Part shown: in pieces, positions 56,218 to 64,000 of the stretch | Numbering within the stretch: position 1 is the stretch's first letter | Layout: every line of letters starts with the position of its first letter | Assembly: GCF_018861865.1 (NCBI RefSeq) | Contig: NZ_JAHLDV010000007.1 | Span: 1 to 64,000, forward strand | Length of the DNA stretch: 64,000 nucleotides | Origin: Clostridium frigoris | GTDB taxonomy: Bacteria > Bacillota > Clostridia > Clostridiales > Clostridiaceae | Direction: 5' to 3' | Notes under the pieces: model-generated | The model's database searches: none | The model's input: the letters and a program-made list of their open reading frames with translations, nothing else | What the model was told of the DNA's origin: nothing | Translations under genes and position numbers: made by a program

Positions 56218-57041
56218 ACTGAATTCTTTTCTTTGTCACTAAGTACTTCATTCATACTTCCAGTTCTATATCCTAACAAGTCAAGGGTAACATATTTGAA
56301 ACCAATGATTTTTAATTCATTTGCAACCTTATCCATCATTTCTGTACTGAAAAATTTACTTCTTTCCTGGGCATTAACTTCTACTCTTGCTATATCTCCA
56401 TGATGCCTCACTCTTATCTGTCTAAATCCTAAATCAAGTAAAAATTGTTCTGCTCTTTCAACCATGCTCAATTTTTCAACTGTTATTTCATTACCATATG
56501 GGAACCTTGATGATAAACATGCAAAAGCTGGTTTGTTCCAAGTTGGTAATCCTAGCCTTTTTGATAATTCTCTTATATTATCTTTTGTAAGTCCAGCATC
56601 CTTTAATGGACTAATAACTTTTAATTCATTCGCTGCCTTCATTCCTGGTCTATAGTCTGAAACATCATCAGCATTAGAACCATCCAATACTGCGTTAATA
56701 TTATTATCATCAGCAACTTTTCTAACTTTTGAAAAAAGCTCTTTTTTACAAAAATAACATCTATCTATAGGATTTTTAGCAAAACCTTCAATTTCTAATT
56801 CCTCTGAGATTATTACTATGTGTTTTGCTCCAATGTCTCCAATATATTTAACAGCTTCCTTAAATTCTCTTTCTGGGTATGTTGTTGACTTTGCAGTAAT
56901 TGCTATAACTTTATCACCTAAGATATCAGCTGATACTTTTAATAAAAAAGTACTATCAACACCTCCTGAATATGCTATTGCTACACTTCCTAAATCTTGA
57001 ATACTATCCTTTAATTTTTGAAACTTCAGATTTAACTCCAT
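56202..57041 (-). CDS. larE: ATP-dependent sacrificial sulfur transferase LarE, three-cysteine type
   Basis: A 279-residue PP-loop enzyme that adds sulfur to pyridinium dicarboxylate during NPN cofactor synthesis. The ATP loop is SGGVDS at residues 25-30. Cysteines at 95 and 98 (CYFCKK) plus 175 (ACLSSR) make the three-cysteine set reported for LarE proteins that bind a [4Fe-4S] cluster and act catalytically, instead of the single-cysteine type that sacrifices its own sulfur. The ATG at 57041 follows AGGAGG; upstream in-frame starts lack a site. It is convergent with larA. Confidence 0.92.
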   Translation of the reverse strand: MELNLKFQKLKDSIQDLGSVAIAYSGGVDSTFLLKVSADILGDKVIAITAKSTTYPEREFKEAVKYIGDIGAKHIVIISEELEIEGFAKNPIDRCYFCKKELFSKVRKVADDNNINAVLDGSNADDVSDYRPGMKAANELKVISPLKDAGLTKDNIRELSKRLGLPTWNKPAFACLSSRFPYGNEITVEKLSMVERAEQFLLDLGFRQIRVRHHGDIARVEVNAQERSKFFSTEMMDKVANELKIIGFKYVTLDLLGYRTGSMNEVLSDKEKNSVKALD

Positions 57042-57179
57042 ATTTGTCCTCCTTGTCATAAAAACTATTACTATTGATAATAAAATCTTTAACACATTTA
57101 ATGTAACATAATATTTAACTTTTGAACATAATAATTTGTTTATTTTTTTTCAATACTGATTTTTATATGAAAGGTGCAA

Positions 57180-57207
57180 AAAAAGAACTAGCAATTACAC
57201 TAGTCCT
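57180..57207 (-). terminator. Terminator of the coiled-coil gene
   Basis: CTAGT-type arms of about 9-11 bp (57180-57190, 57199-57207) are followed by seven T on the minus strand, about 80 bases after the DUF4041-like gene stop. Confidence 0.75.
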
Positions 57208-57288
57208 TCACATTATTTTTAGATATAACATTAGACTTCAATACCATTGATTTATTCATCAACAGCCAAAAACTCACTAATTATATTA

Positions 57289-58449
57289 TTATGTAGTTTC
57301 GCTTTCTTCTTTTTCTTCTTGATCTTTCAATTTATATTCATAAGAAAGGTGAAGTTCTTCTAATTTAGTATTGAAATATTTAGGTGATATTTTAACTTGT
57401 GTTATATTTCCAAGTTTATTTAAATCTTCAAAGAATTTTTTTATCCTGTTTTCTATTGCTTCAATATTACTGAATTTAACCTTATTAATTATAGAATCAC
57501 ACTCATCATTAAATATTCTAACAACTAGTTTAATCATATCATCCGTCATATCTCCAACCAATTGGTTATCTTCATTTATGTTACCATTAATAATCCATTG
57601 CTTAAATTCTATAGCTTCTTTGGATTTAATCATATTCACTTGCTTTTCCCTTATATCTTGAAGCATAGTAGAACATTTGACTGAATTCATTAAATTATAT
57701 TCAGATTTATAAACACCAAAACTTTGCATCAAAATATCATCATCTAAAGTTACTATTTGAGTATTTAAATCTTCTACACGAGTTTTTGTATTATTATATT
57801 CTAAATTAAGTTCTTCAATAGATTTTGTTTTACTCTCTATTAAAACCGCATATTCGCTAGACTTCTGCTCAAGTTCAATAGCCTTTTGTTTAAAAATATC
57901 TTCGTATTCATTGCTCTTGCTTTCAATAAATTCGTCATATTCTGTTGATTTGTCTTCAAGCTCTTTACCTTTTAACTCAATTAGATTATCATACTCTTCC
58001 TTCTTACCATTTATTAAATTATCATATTCTGATGATTTATCTTCAAGTTCTTTGGCTTTTAACTCAATTAAATCATCATATTCTTTCTTTTTGCTTTCAA
58101 TAATATTATCATTTTCAATTGATTTATCCTCAAGTTCCTTATCTTTTAATTCAATTTTATGATCATATTCAATAGATTTCTCTTCAAATTCTCTTGTTTG
58201 ATAAGTAGCTTGATTACCATATTCTATATTGAGTTCTTCTATAGCTTTTGTTTTTGTTAAAATGAGCTTATCATATTCTTCAAGCTCTGCTTCTAATTCT
58301 TTTGTTTTAGATAAAATCCGACTCATTCCCATTTGAGTTGGAGTTAATTTTATATATTTTAAATTTTTATTTTCCTCGATTAATTTTTCAATCTCAGCTT
58401 TATATTGCTTAGCACTTAAAGCGTCTTTAATGGATGTAAGTATTGCCAT
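57289..58449 (-). CDS. DUF4041-like coiled-coil protein without nuclease tail
   Basis: A 386-residue protein. Residues about 15-230 form a long charged coiled coil. Within it, residues 99-214 are four tandem 29-residue units of the type IELKxKELEDKSxEYDNLI. Residues about 235-375 resemble the DUF4041 domain (LMNSVKCSTMLQDIREKQ, NRIKKFFEDLNKLG). In many DUF4041 proteins a GIY-YIG-type (T5orf172) nuclease domain follows. Here the chain ends at QEEKEESETT and no such domain is encoded downstream. Such proteins are often phage- or defence-associated, but no other such genes are adjacent. A GGAGGG ribosome site fixes the start. Function unknown. Confidence 0.7.
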   Translation of the reverse strand: MAILTSIKDALSAKQYKAEIEKLIEENKNLKYIKLTPTQMGMSRILSKTKELEAELEEYDKLILTKTKAIEELNIEYGNQATYQTREFEEKSIEYDHKIELKDKELEDKSIENDNIIESKKKEYDDLIELKAKELEDKSSEYDNLINGKKEEYDNLIELKGKELEDKSTEYDEFIESKSNEYEDIFKQKAIELEQKSSEYAVLIESKTKSIEELNLEYNNTKTRVEDLNTQIVTLDDDILMQSFGVYKSEYNLMNSVKCSTMLQDIREKQVNMIKSKEAIEFKQWIINGNINEDNQLVGDMTDDMIKLVVRIFNDECDSIINKVKFSNIEAIENRIKKFFEDLNKLGNITQVKISPKYFNTKLEELHLSYEYKLKDQEEKEESETT

Positions 58450-58603
58450 TGATAACCCTCCTTATTTCTTTAACAGTCTACATTATACCACAAAAAATTC
58501 GCTAAATATGTAACCGCATTCTCAAGAATGCGGTTATTATGTTACTAATTATAAATTGATTAAATTTTTTGCTAATAATTATTTATATAGCATATATATT
58601 CCC

Positions 58604-58773
58604 TTAATTTAATTGATATTTTGATGATATATTAAGTTCCTTTTGTTGGTAATATAATTGACTTGAACACACTATCAATTCTGAAATTTGAAGTGCTCCG
58701 ATTAATGCATATGTTATATCTTTCGTTAAACACTTTACCTCTAATTTATATTTTTTTTAATACCAATTGACAT
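58604..58773 (-). pseudogene. Possible small gene broken in a poly-A run
   Basis: An ATG at 58773 opens a frame that stops after ten codons (MSIGIKKNIN). Adding one base to the run of eight A (T at 58751-58758 on the plus strand) would extend it to a 56-residue frame ending SSKYQLN. The ribosome site is weak. It may be the tail of a decayed gene. I recognise no family. Confidence 0.3.
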
Positions 58774-58871
58774 ATCTTCTACACATTCTTAGCGGATTTG
58801 ATGATTGTTAATTATAATAATATTAATAATAGATTAAGTTTAAATTCAATAAATTAACATATTATAATTGC

Positions 58872-58900
58872 TTGCACAAATGCTAGATACAATGTAATAT
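58872..58900 (+). promoter_or_regulatory. Promoter of the DUF1450 gene
   Basis: TTGCAC (58872-58877) and TAATAT (58895-58900) are separated by 17 bases, 64 bases before the start codon. Confidence 0.6.
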
Positions 58901-58963
58901 ATTATTACGAAATAAAATTCATCTTAGTAAACAATAAAAATAAATATAAGGATGTGATATATA

Positions 58964-59164
58964 ATGATTAAAATATGTAAATCAAATGATAGCTACAAAG
59001 AACTTAGTAAGGCATTGAAAGAAAATAATATAGAATTTGAACACAAAAAATGCTTAAGCAAATGTGGCCTGTGCCATAAACATCCAATTGCCAAAGTACA
59101 TGGCGATTTTATCTCTGCTGATAGCGTAGAAAAGCTTGTAAAAAAAATAAAACAGTATAAATAA
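58964..59164 (+). CDS. DUF1450 (YuzB-like) small cysteine protein
   Basis: A 66-residue protein of the DUF1450 family, thioredoxin-like in fold and related to small [2Fe-2S]-ferredoxin-like proteins. Conserved features are the CLSKCGLCHKHP motif with three cysteines (about residues 25-32) and the VHGDFISADSVEKLV segment. The N-terminal CKSN motif contributes a fourth cysteine. A metal or redox role is plausible but unproven. An AAGGATG ribosome site, a good promoter and a perfect terminator show a one-gene unit. Confidence 0.8.
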   Translation: MIKICKSNDSYKELSKALKENNIEFEHKKCLSKCGLCHKHPIAKVHGDFISADSVEKLVKKIKQYK

Positions 59165-59202
59165 TAATAGAGGATAGATTTAGTAATCTATCCTCTATTA
59201 TT
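59163..59202 (+). terminator. Terminator of the DUF1450 gene
   Basis: A perfect 18-bp stem (59163-59180, 59185-59202) with a four-base loop begins at the stop codon. Confidence 0.85.
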
Positions 59203-59304
59203 ATTCATTGGATTATTATATATGTTAAGGTTAATGTGTTTTTGTAAAAAAATTAATGTATTTGCTATTGATATCAATAAAGATTAATGATAAAAGAAGA
59301 AAAA

Positions 59305-60843
59305 TTAAAATTTTTGTTTTTGATATTTTAAAATCTTTAATGATAATTCAAAATTAAATAAAATATGGCTATTACTTAGTGATATATTTAATAATTTTTC
59401 TATCTTATGGTAGCGGTAAAAAAATGTACTAGAGTGAATATTTAATTTTTCTGAGGTCAATCTTGCATTTCTATTATTTTCTAAATAAATTATCAATGTT
59501 TGTAATAATACTGAATTATTATTTCTATCAATCCTTATAAGTTTGGTAATCAATGGATCAATCAATGTGTTCAGTTTGATCTTTTCAGAATTATTATCCA
59601 TGCTTTGCAATATATGAAACAGATAATATTCTATATAGTCATTAAAATAAAATAAGAAACCTTCATTGTTTAAGTGTTTTGATAATTTTAGAGTATAAGT
59701 AGCTTGTTTATAAAATTCCTTTGTTTCAAGTATATTTTGAAATGTCATACTAATCCCGGCTTTTAGATTGTTGAGATTTAAAAAATCTGTGAATCTCGTT
59801 TTTGTGTTTTTAGAAAACACATCATCATCTTCCTTACTTACCAGAAGAATTATACTATCTTCATAATAAGCAGAAATGCAATTACCAAATATATTCTTAG
59901 TTGTAATAATCTTTTGTTTTAGTCCAAAATTATGTCGGTAATCTTGATATGTTTGGCGAAAAGGTATAACAATTATTAATATATTTTTATTTAATTTAAA
60001 GTCTATATTTCTTAGTCTTTCTTCTATATATGAAATATTATTTATTGAATTTTTTAATAAATCCATTAAATAATATTCTTCTTCGAGTCCTGAAGTATTT
60101 ATAAACAAATTATCTTTCTGCATTTTTATAGAAAGAGTTTGTGCCAAAGTATTGGTTAATTCTAAATCTTGTTCAACAAATTCTCGATTTTCTTGTAAAA
60201 TACATATATACGCAACAGTAACATTATTAATACGAATACCACAAAAAATAAGATTTTTATCAGAAAAGTGAAAAAATGATGTTCTTGAACTATAAATATT
60301 ATCTATACATTTATCTTTTTTCATAATATTAACAGTATCAATTAAAAGATAAGTCTGCTCATTATAAGTTTCAATACTAGATGTAATCGTATTAGCTAGA
60401 GTTGAACGACCAATAATACGATAACTAGTATCTAAAATAAAAATTGGATTATTTAAATAGTTTTCACATAAATTTATAGTCTTATTAATATCATTACAAG
60501 CAGATAAACTATTATATATATTAAGTTTTTTTGTGGACAGTTTATATTCTATAAACATAAATTCACAAATTAGTCTATAAATTTCTTCTATACTATTTTT
60601 AGTCTCAATCTGACCAAAAGGAATATCTTCACTTGCTTTATTTAAAATAATTAAAATATTTTTTTTATTAATTAATAAAGATTTAGGTACTCTTGTTGTC
60701 AGATACAAAGTGGTTGGAGAAATCTCTATATTGTCTTGTAAAAATAAAACTTCATCAATAATAATATCCGTATTATGTGCTGCTAAAATTTTAATATTTG
60801 GTTTGTTTTCAAGAAAATCTAATAATGTTTTTAGTTTAGCCAA
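59305..60843 (-). CDS. PucR-family transcriptional regulator
   Basis: A 512-residue PucR/CdaR-type regulator. An N-terminal PucR-like region (about 1-120) is followed by a GAF-like central part (about 130-240) and a GGDEF-like remnant. A C-terminal PucR helix-turn-helix (TLIIYLENNRNARLTSEKL, about residues 445-500) completes the protein. Family members control purine, amino-acid or sugar-acid metabolism. It is divergent from a flavoprotein gene whose promoter region holds two 19-bp near-repeats, so that gene is its likely target. The start is TTG, six bases after GAGGAGG. Confidence 0.87.
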   Translation of the reverse strand: MAKLKTLLDFLENKPNIKILAAHNTDIIIDEVLFLQDNIEISPTTLYLTTRVPKSLLINKKNILIILNKASEDIPFGQIETKNSIEEIYRLICEFMFIEYKLSTKKLNIYNSLSACNDINKTINLCENYLNNPIFILDTSYRIIGRSTLANTITSSIETYNEQTYLLIDTVNIMKKDKCIDNIYSSRTSFFHFSDKNLIFCGIRINNVTVAYICILQENREFVEQDLELTNTLAQTLSIKMQKDNLFINTSGLEEEYYLMDLLKNSINNISYIEERLRNIDFKLNKNILIIVIPFRQTYQDYRHNFGLKQKIITTKNIFGNCISAYYEDSIILLVSKEDDDVFSKNTKTRFTDFLNLNNLKAGISMTFQNILETKEFYKQATYTLKLSKHLNNEGFLFYFNDYIEYYLFHILQSMDNNSEKIKLNTLIDPLITKLIRIDRNNNSVLLQTLIIYLENNRNARLTSEKLNIHSSTFFYRYHKIEKLLNISLSNSHILFNFELSLKILKYQKQKF

Positions 60844-60927
60844 AAATTACCTCCTCTTGTGCATTAGAAAAAATTCTAAAATTATACTATTAAAGTGTAG
60901 TATTTTCCTAATTTTTTCTGATGAATG

Positions 60928-60975
60928 GTTCATTAATTTATGTTAATATTATAAATGTTCATTAGTTTGTGTAAC
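60928..60975 (+). promoter_or_regulatory. Paired direct repeats between PucR and flavoprotein genes
   Basis: GTTCATTAATTTATGTTAA (60928-60946) and GTTCATTAGTTTGTGTAAC (60957-60975) match at 15 of 19 positions and are 29 bases apart, close to three helical turns. They are candidate binding sites for the PucR regulator. Confidence 0.45.
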
Positions 60976-61027
60976 AAAAAAAACATGTATTAACAATATA
61001 TATGATATATAAAGAGGAGATTTTATT

Positions 61028-61981
61028 ATGACTTTTAAAATAATGGGAGTTACAGCTGGTAGAAAAGATTCAAATTCTTAAATTTTATTAAAAGAAGCAC
61101 TTTTAGCTTGTGCGCAACAAGGTGCAGAAATCACTATGATTAATCTAAGAAATTATAACATTATGGATTGTACAGGATGCACTGCATGTACACATGGTAT
61201 GACTATTGGTAAAAACGTTGGATGCACCTTAGATAAGAAGGATGATAAAAAAGCAATTATGGAAGTTATGTTAAATCAAGATGCTGTTATTTTTTCAGCA
61301 CCTACATATGATTTAATGCTAACTGCAACATTTTTAAAGTTTATGCATAGAAATTTAAGTTATGAATCAGCATTTTTAGAATCAATTGGTGAAATTGAGC
61401 ATAAAGATAGAGTTGGTGCTTTAATTGCTGTTGGAGGATCTACTCGTTCATGGCAGTCGATGGCATTAGAAGCTATGCAGGCAACTTGTTTTACAAATGA
61501 TTTTAAAATTATTGATATGTATTTGGCTACTCGTGTGCCAGCTCCAAAACAATGTTTATTACATGATTATATGATAAAACGTGCTGAAGAAATCGGCAAC
61601 AACGTTATGAAATCATTAAATACTACAGCAGAAAAAAGAGTGTGGTTAGGTGATGAAAATATGGGGTGGTGTCCAAATTGTCATTCTAATTCATTAAGTT
61701 TGAGAGAAATTCAATGGGATGGGTTGCACTTCCCAATTGAATGTCAAGTTTGTGGTGCTGGTGGAGACTTAGAAAAAACTGAAACTGGTAAATGGAAATT
61801 TGTTATTGCTAAAGATGGATTAAGTCGTGATCGTACTACTATTAAAGGAAGAGAGCACCATTTAGAAGAAATTTATCATACACAAGGTGGATTTTACACA
61901 GATGAGAACTTATCAACTGTTAAAGAAAAATTCGTTAAATATAAAAATTTGAAATTTCCTACAATAGAAATTGATAGATAA
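61028..61981 (+). pseudogene. Iron-sulfur flavoprotein/NADPH-dependent FMN reductase with nonsense codon
   Basis: A flavodoxin-fold gene of 317 codons after GAGGAG. Codon 18 (61079-61081) is TAA inside the FMN phosphate-binding region (GRKDSNS, then ILLKEAL). Family members usually have glutamate here, so a single G-to-T change of GAA explains it. Downstream, the CTGCTACTHG and GCTLDKKDD cysteines of iron-sulfur flavoproteins are intact, as is a C-terminal zinc-ribbon-like pair (CPNC, CQVC). Translation could restart at the ATG at 61136, but that product would lack the flavin loop. The rest of the frame is undamaged, so the loss is recent or a sequencing error. Confidence 0.85.
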
Positions 61982-61994
61982 TAATTATTAAATA

Positions 61995-62035
61995 TACCCC
62001 CTTAAGTAGACACTAAATCAAAAAGTTCTGGGGAC
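61995..62035. repeat. Possible insertion-sequence end
   Basis: CCCCTTAAGTAGACA followed by an A-rich stretch and TTCTGGGGA resembles terminal repeats of IS3-family elements, and shares AGTAGACA and AAAAAGT with the inner palindrome at 7573-7629. No transposase is present. Confidence 0.25.
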
Positions 62036-62094
62036 TAAATAAAGGGCGTTTGGTTATAAGTAAAAAAAGAATCATTTGTATTTGATTAGATTAT

Positions 62095-62136
62095 AGAAAA
62101 GTACAACCTTACATATCTATCAGATTGTACTTTTCT
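62095..62136. terminator. Terminator between flavoprotein and helicase genes
   Basis: Perfect 12-bp arms (62095-62106, 62125-62136; AGAAAAGTACAA and its complement) have T/A-rich flanks on both strands between convergent genes. Confidence 0.75.
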
Positions 62137-63892
62137 ATATCTTCAATAGTATTTCATTTATATCATTACTGACCTTTACTCTTTCGTCATATATCCAATC
62201 TACATCAAATTTTAATTTGAATTTTTTAGAGAATGAATAATACATATTTATCTTTTGATAATATATTTCCAAATCCTCTAAGCTATTTTTTAAACATTCT
62301 GGTTTAAATAAACTATCTTGTTTATAAATAAATATCTCTTCTACATAAAGCACAAATGTATTCATTAATTGTTCCCTAGAAATATCAAATGGAACTTTTA
62401 ATAACTCCCATTGAACTTCTTGTTTTAACTTATAATCTCTTATTCTATCTAAAATTATTATATAATCGTTAATATCCATTTTAGTATAATAATCTAATTT
62501 CTCTTCTCTAGTACTCCATAAAACTAATTTGTCAATTAGTGGCAACCCTTTAATTTTAACTATAACATCAGATGGTCCAATAACTGCTTTCTTTATTTCT
62601 TCATCTTTAACCTCTAATCTAGATTTAATGAAATCTTGAGTATCTCCTGTGCTAGCTACATACCCTACATCATAGATACCTCTTCGTCCTGCACGCCCAC
62701 TAACTTGTTTTACTTCTTGTGATGTTAGTTCTCGTACTTCTTCACCATCAAATTTTTTTATACTCATAAAAATAATTCTTCTAATTGGCAAATTAACTCC
62801 CATGCCAATTGCATCAGTAGTTACTAAAACTTTTGTGTCTTTATTGGTAAATTGTTCATATTGAATTTTTCTAACCTCTGGTGGTAAATCTCCATATATT
62901 ATACTAGTTTTGATACCTATACTGGAATATCTCTCTGCTATCTCTAATACTCTCTTTTTAGAAAATACTACAATTGCATCGCCCTCTTGAATATCATTAT
63001 AATTAAAATCTATATTTTCAGCTTTTAAAGGAATATCTCTTGTATATTCTTTTATATCATACTTATCTCCACAGTCATTTATAATTGTTTCTAGTATGTT
63101 TTTTGCATTAGTAGCTCCACATATATGAATCTCGCCACATTTTAATCCGAGTAATGCCTTACTCCATGCTATTCCTCTATGTTGATCTTTAATCATTTGA
63201 ATTTCATCAATGACAGCTATATCATAATATTCATTTAAATTAACCATTTCTATTGTACAAGAAACATGGGTTGAACCTATCTTTAATATCTGTTCTTCTC
63301 CAGTTAATAAGTCACAAATTTTTCCCTCATTATTCAATTTTTCAAAATTCTCTAGAGCAAGAATCCTTAGTGGTGATAAATATATTCCTTTTTTTGCTGT
63401 TTTCAGACGTTCTACAGCATTATAAGTTTTACCTGTATTGGTATCACCTAAATGAATATAAATCATTCTGTCCATGCCTCTAGCTTCTATATACTCATCT
63501 TTAGGGTTAGCTGGAAATTTTTCTTCAAACTCTTTAATAACTAACTTAGGTATATGGTGTTTCGTAAGTAATATCATGAACCCATAATCTAAAAAAGTGT
63601 TATAGTTTTCTCTCAAAACTTGATAGAAATCAAAATCAGTACTATTCCTGTTGTTATAATCCTCAAGCATTCTTTTTGATATATCTTCTAATAATTCCTT
63701 GTATTTCTCATATACCTTATTAAAATCCTTGAAACCTTCATTTTCCAGTTCTTTAATCTTTTTCAACTTTTTTCTTATTGCGGTTTCATGTTCAATAAGA
63801 GCTCCGGGCTTAGAATGATGAACTATTTCTGCAATTTGACTAATCTGATTCTTTAATTTTTTAAATTCTCTTTGGAATTCATTCTTTTTCAT
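62135..63892 (-). CDS. Suv3-like superfamily-2 RNA helicase
   Basis: A 585-residue helicase close to the Suv3 family of mitochondrial RNA-degradosome helicases. Walker A is GDTNTGKT (149-156), the Walker B/DEXH box is DEIQM (229-233), motif V is DAIGMGVNLP near 360 and motif VI is VSGRAGRRG (397-405). DEIQ and the GxTNxGKT form set Suv3-type proteins apart from other SF2 helicases. An unusual helical N-terminal region of about 140 residues precedes the core, and the C-terminal 110 residues fit a Suv3-type tail. The role in bacteria is uncharacterised here; RNA unwinding for decay is inferred from family. A GGAGGAG ribosome site fixes the start. Confidence 0.87.
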   Translation of the reverse strand: MKKNEFQREFKKLKNQISQIAEIVHHSKPGALIEHETAIRKKLKKIKELENEGFKDFNKVYEKYKELLEDISKRMLEDYNNRNSTDFDFYQVLRENYNTFLDYGFMILLTKHHIPKLVIKEFEEKFPANPKDEYIEARGMDRMIYIHLGDTNTGKTYNAVERLKTAKKGIYLSPLRILALENFEKLNNEGKICDLLTGEEQILKIGSTHVSCTIEMVNLNEYYDIAVIDEIQMIKDQHRGIAWSKALLGLKCGEIHICGATNAKNILETIINDCGDKYDIKEYTRDIPLKAENIDFNYNDIQEGDAIVVFSKKRVLEIAERYSSIGIKTSIIYGDLPPEVRKIQYEQFTNKDTKVLVTTDAIGMGVNLPIRRIIFMSIKKFDGEEVRELTSQEVKQVSGRAGRRGIYDVGYVASTGDTQDFIKSRLEVKDEEIKKAVIGPSDVIVKIKGLPLIDKLVLWSTREEKLDYYTKMDINDYIIILDRIRDYKLKQEVQWELLKVPFDISREQLMNTFVLYVEEIFIYKQDSLFKPECLKNSLEDLEIYYQKINMYYSFSKKFKLKFDVDWIYDERVKVSNDINEILLKI

Positions 63893-64000
63893 CTTGTCTC
63901 CTCCAACTAAACTTCCTAATTAATCGTGCATTTAAAATATATTATTTCCTAATGTTACAGAAACTATAAATTTTCCTTGAATTTCTCTACATTTAACTTT

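Larger units (their letters stand above)
58450..58963. other. Intergenic region, 514 bases
   Basis: It contains a hairpin with perfect 10-bp arms (58512-58521, 58526-58535; AACCGCATTC and its complement) without a clear T-run, a possible broken small ORF on the minus strand (58604-58773) and the promoter of the next gene. Nothing else is supportable in the AT-rich remainder. Confidence 0.5.

Noticed and set aside
57808-58155. CRISPR-like repeat array
   Set aside because: The periodicity is 87 bp, in frame, and encodes 29-residue coiled-coil units; there are no spacers between identical short repeats.
61079-61081. Recoded stop (selenocysteine or pyrrolysine) in the flavoprotein
   Set aside because: The codon is TAA, not TGA or TAG, and glutamate is expected at this position.

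Overview
The window looks like the chromosome of an anaerobic, spore-forming Clostridium-type Firmicute. It is very AT-rich, has strong AGGAGG-type ribosome sites, and carries a GerA-family germinant-receptor operon, a GlpP-type antiterminator, a HisZ-dependent short-form HisG and a clostridial three-gene anaerobic glycerol-3-phosphate dehydrogenase set. I see no rRNA, tRNA, CRISPR array or prophage. All product names are read from motifs and family resemblance; no database search was run.

Layout. 1-261: probable 3' end of an insertion sequence. 287-7489: a histidine-phosphatase gene, then a glycerol island: glpP (minus) divergent from glpA-like, glpB-like, DUF1667, glpK and glpF (plus). Together these import glycerol, phosphorylate it and oxidise glycerol-3-phosphate, with a terminator-type leader as the likely GlpP target. 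7541-7656: a nested palindrome. 7704-14393 (minus): a complete aminoethylphosphonate island (ABC importer, phnW, phnX and a PbfA-type lyase), divergent from a DeoR regulator (14653-15417). 15477-23245 (minus): one ten-gene histidine operon, hisZGDCBHAFIE, without a histidinol-phosphatase. 23650-27478: spermidine/putrescine importer potA-potB-potCD, with permease and binding protein fused. 27641-31405: gerA-type tricistronic operon. 31605-34294: pentapeptide-repeat protein, YdjM-like membrane hydrolase and PHP phosphatase.

34354-53472 is a carbohydrate region. It holds a GH36 alpha-galactosidase with a divergent (frameshifted) AraC regulator, an AlgI/AlgX-like O-acetylation pair, a polysaccharide deacetylase, a minus-strand operon of two Gfo/Idh/MocA dehydrogenases, two sugar-phosphate-isomerase-like TIM barrels and an AraC regulator, and a GH13 alpha-glucosidase with a CUT1 importer under a LacI regulator. 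Similar LacI-type operator sequences lie in front of the importer operon, the lacI gene and possibly the dehydrogenase operon.

53583-64000 is a mixed, partly decaying region: an aminotransferase pseudogene, a LarA homologue convergent with the sulfur transferase LarE, a DUF4041 coiled-coil protein lacking the usual nuclease tail, a frameshifted small ORF, a DUF1450 protein, a PucR regulator divergent from a flavoprotein gene with a nonsense codon, and a Suv3-like RNA helicase.

The best candidates for something new are the DeoR-linked AEP/hydroxy-AEP island with four spaced TGTTTAT boxes, the double dehydrogenase/double TIM-barrel operon (possible 3-keto-glycoside pathway), the non-lipoprotein GerC subunit, the promoter-proximal hairpin before the pentapeptide gene, and the bacterial Suv3-like helicase.
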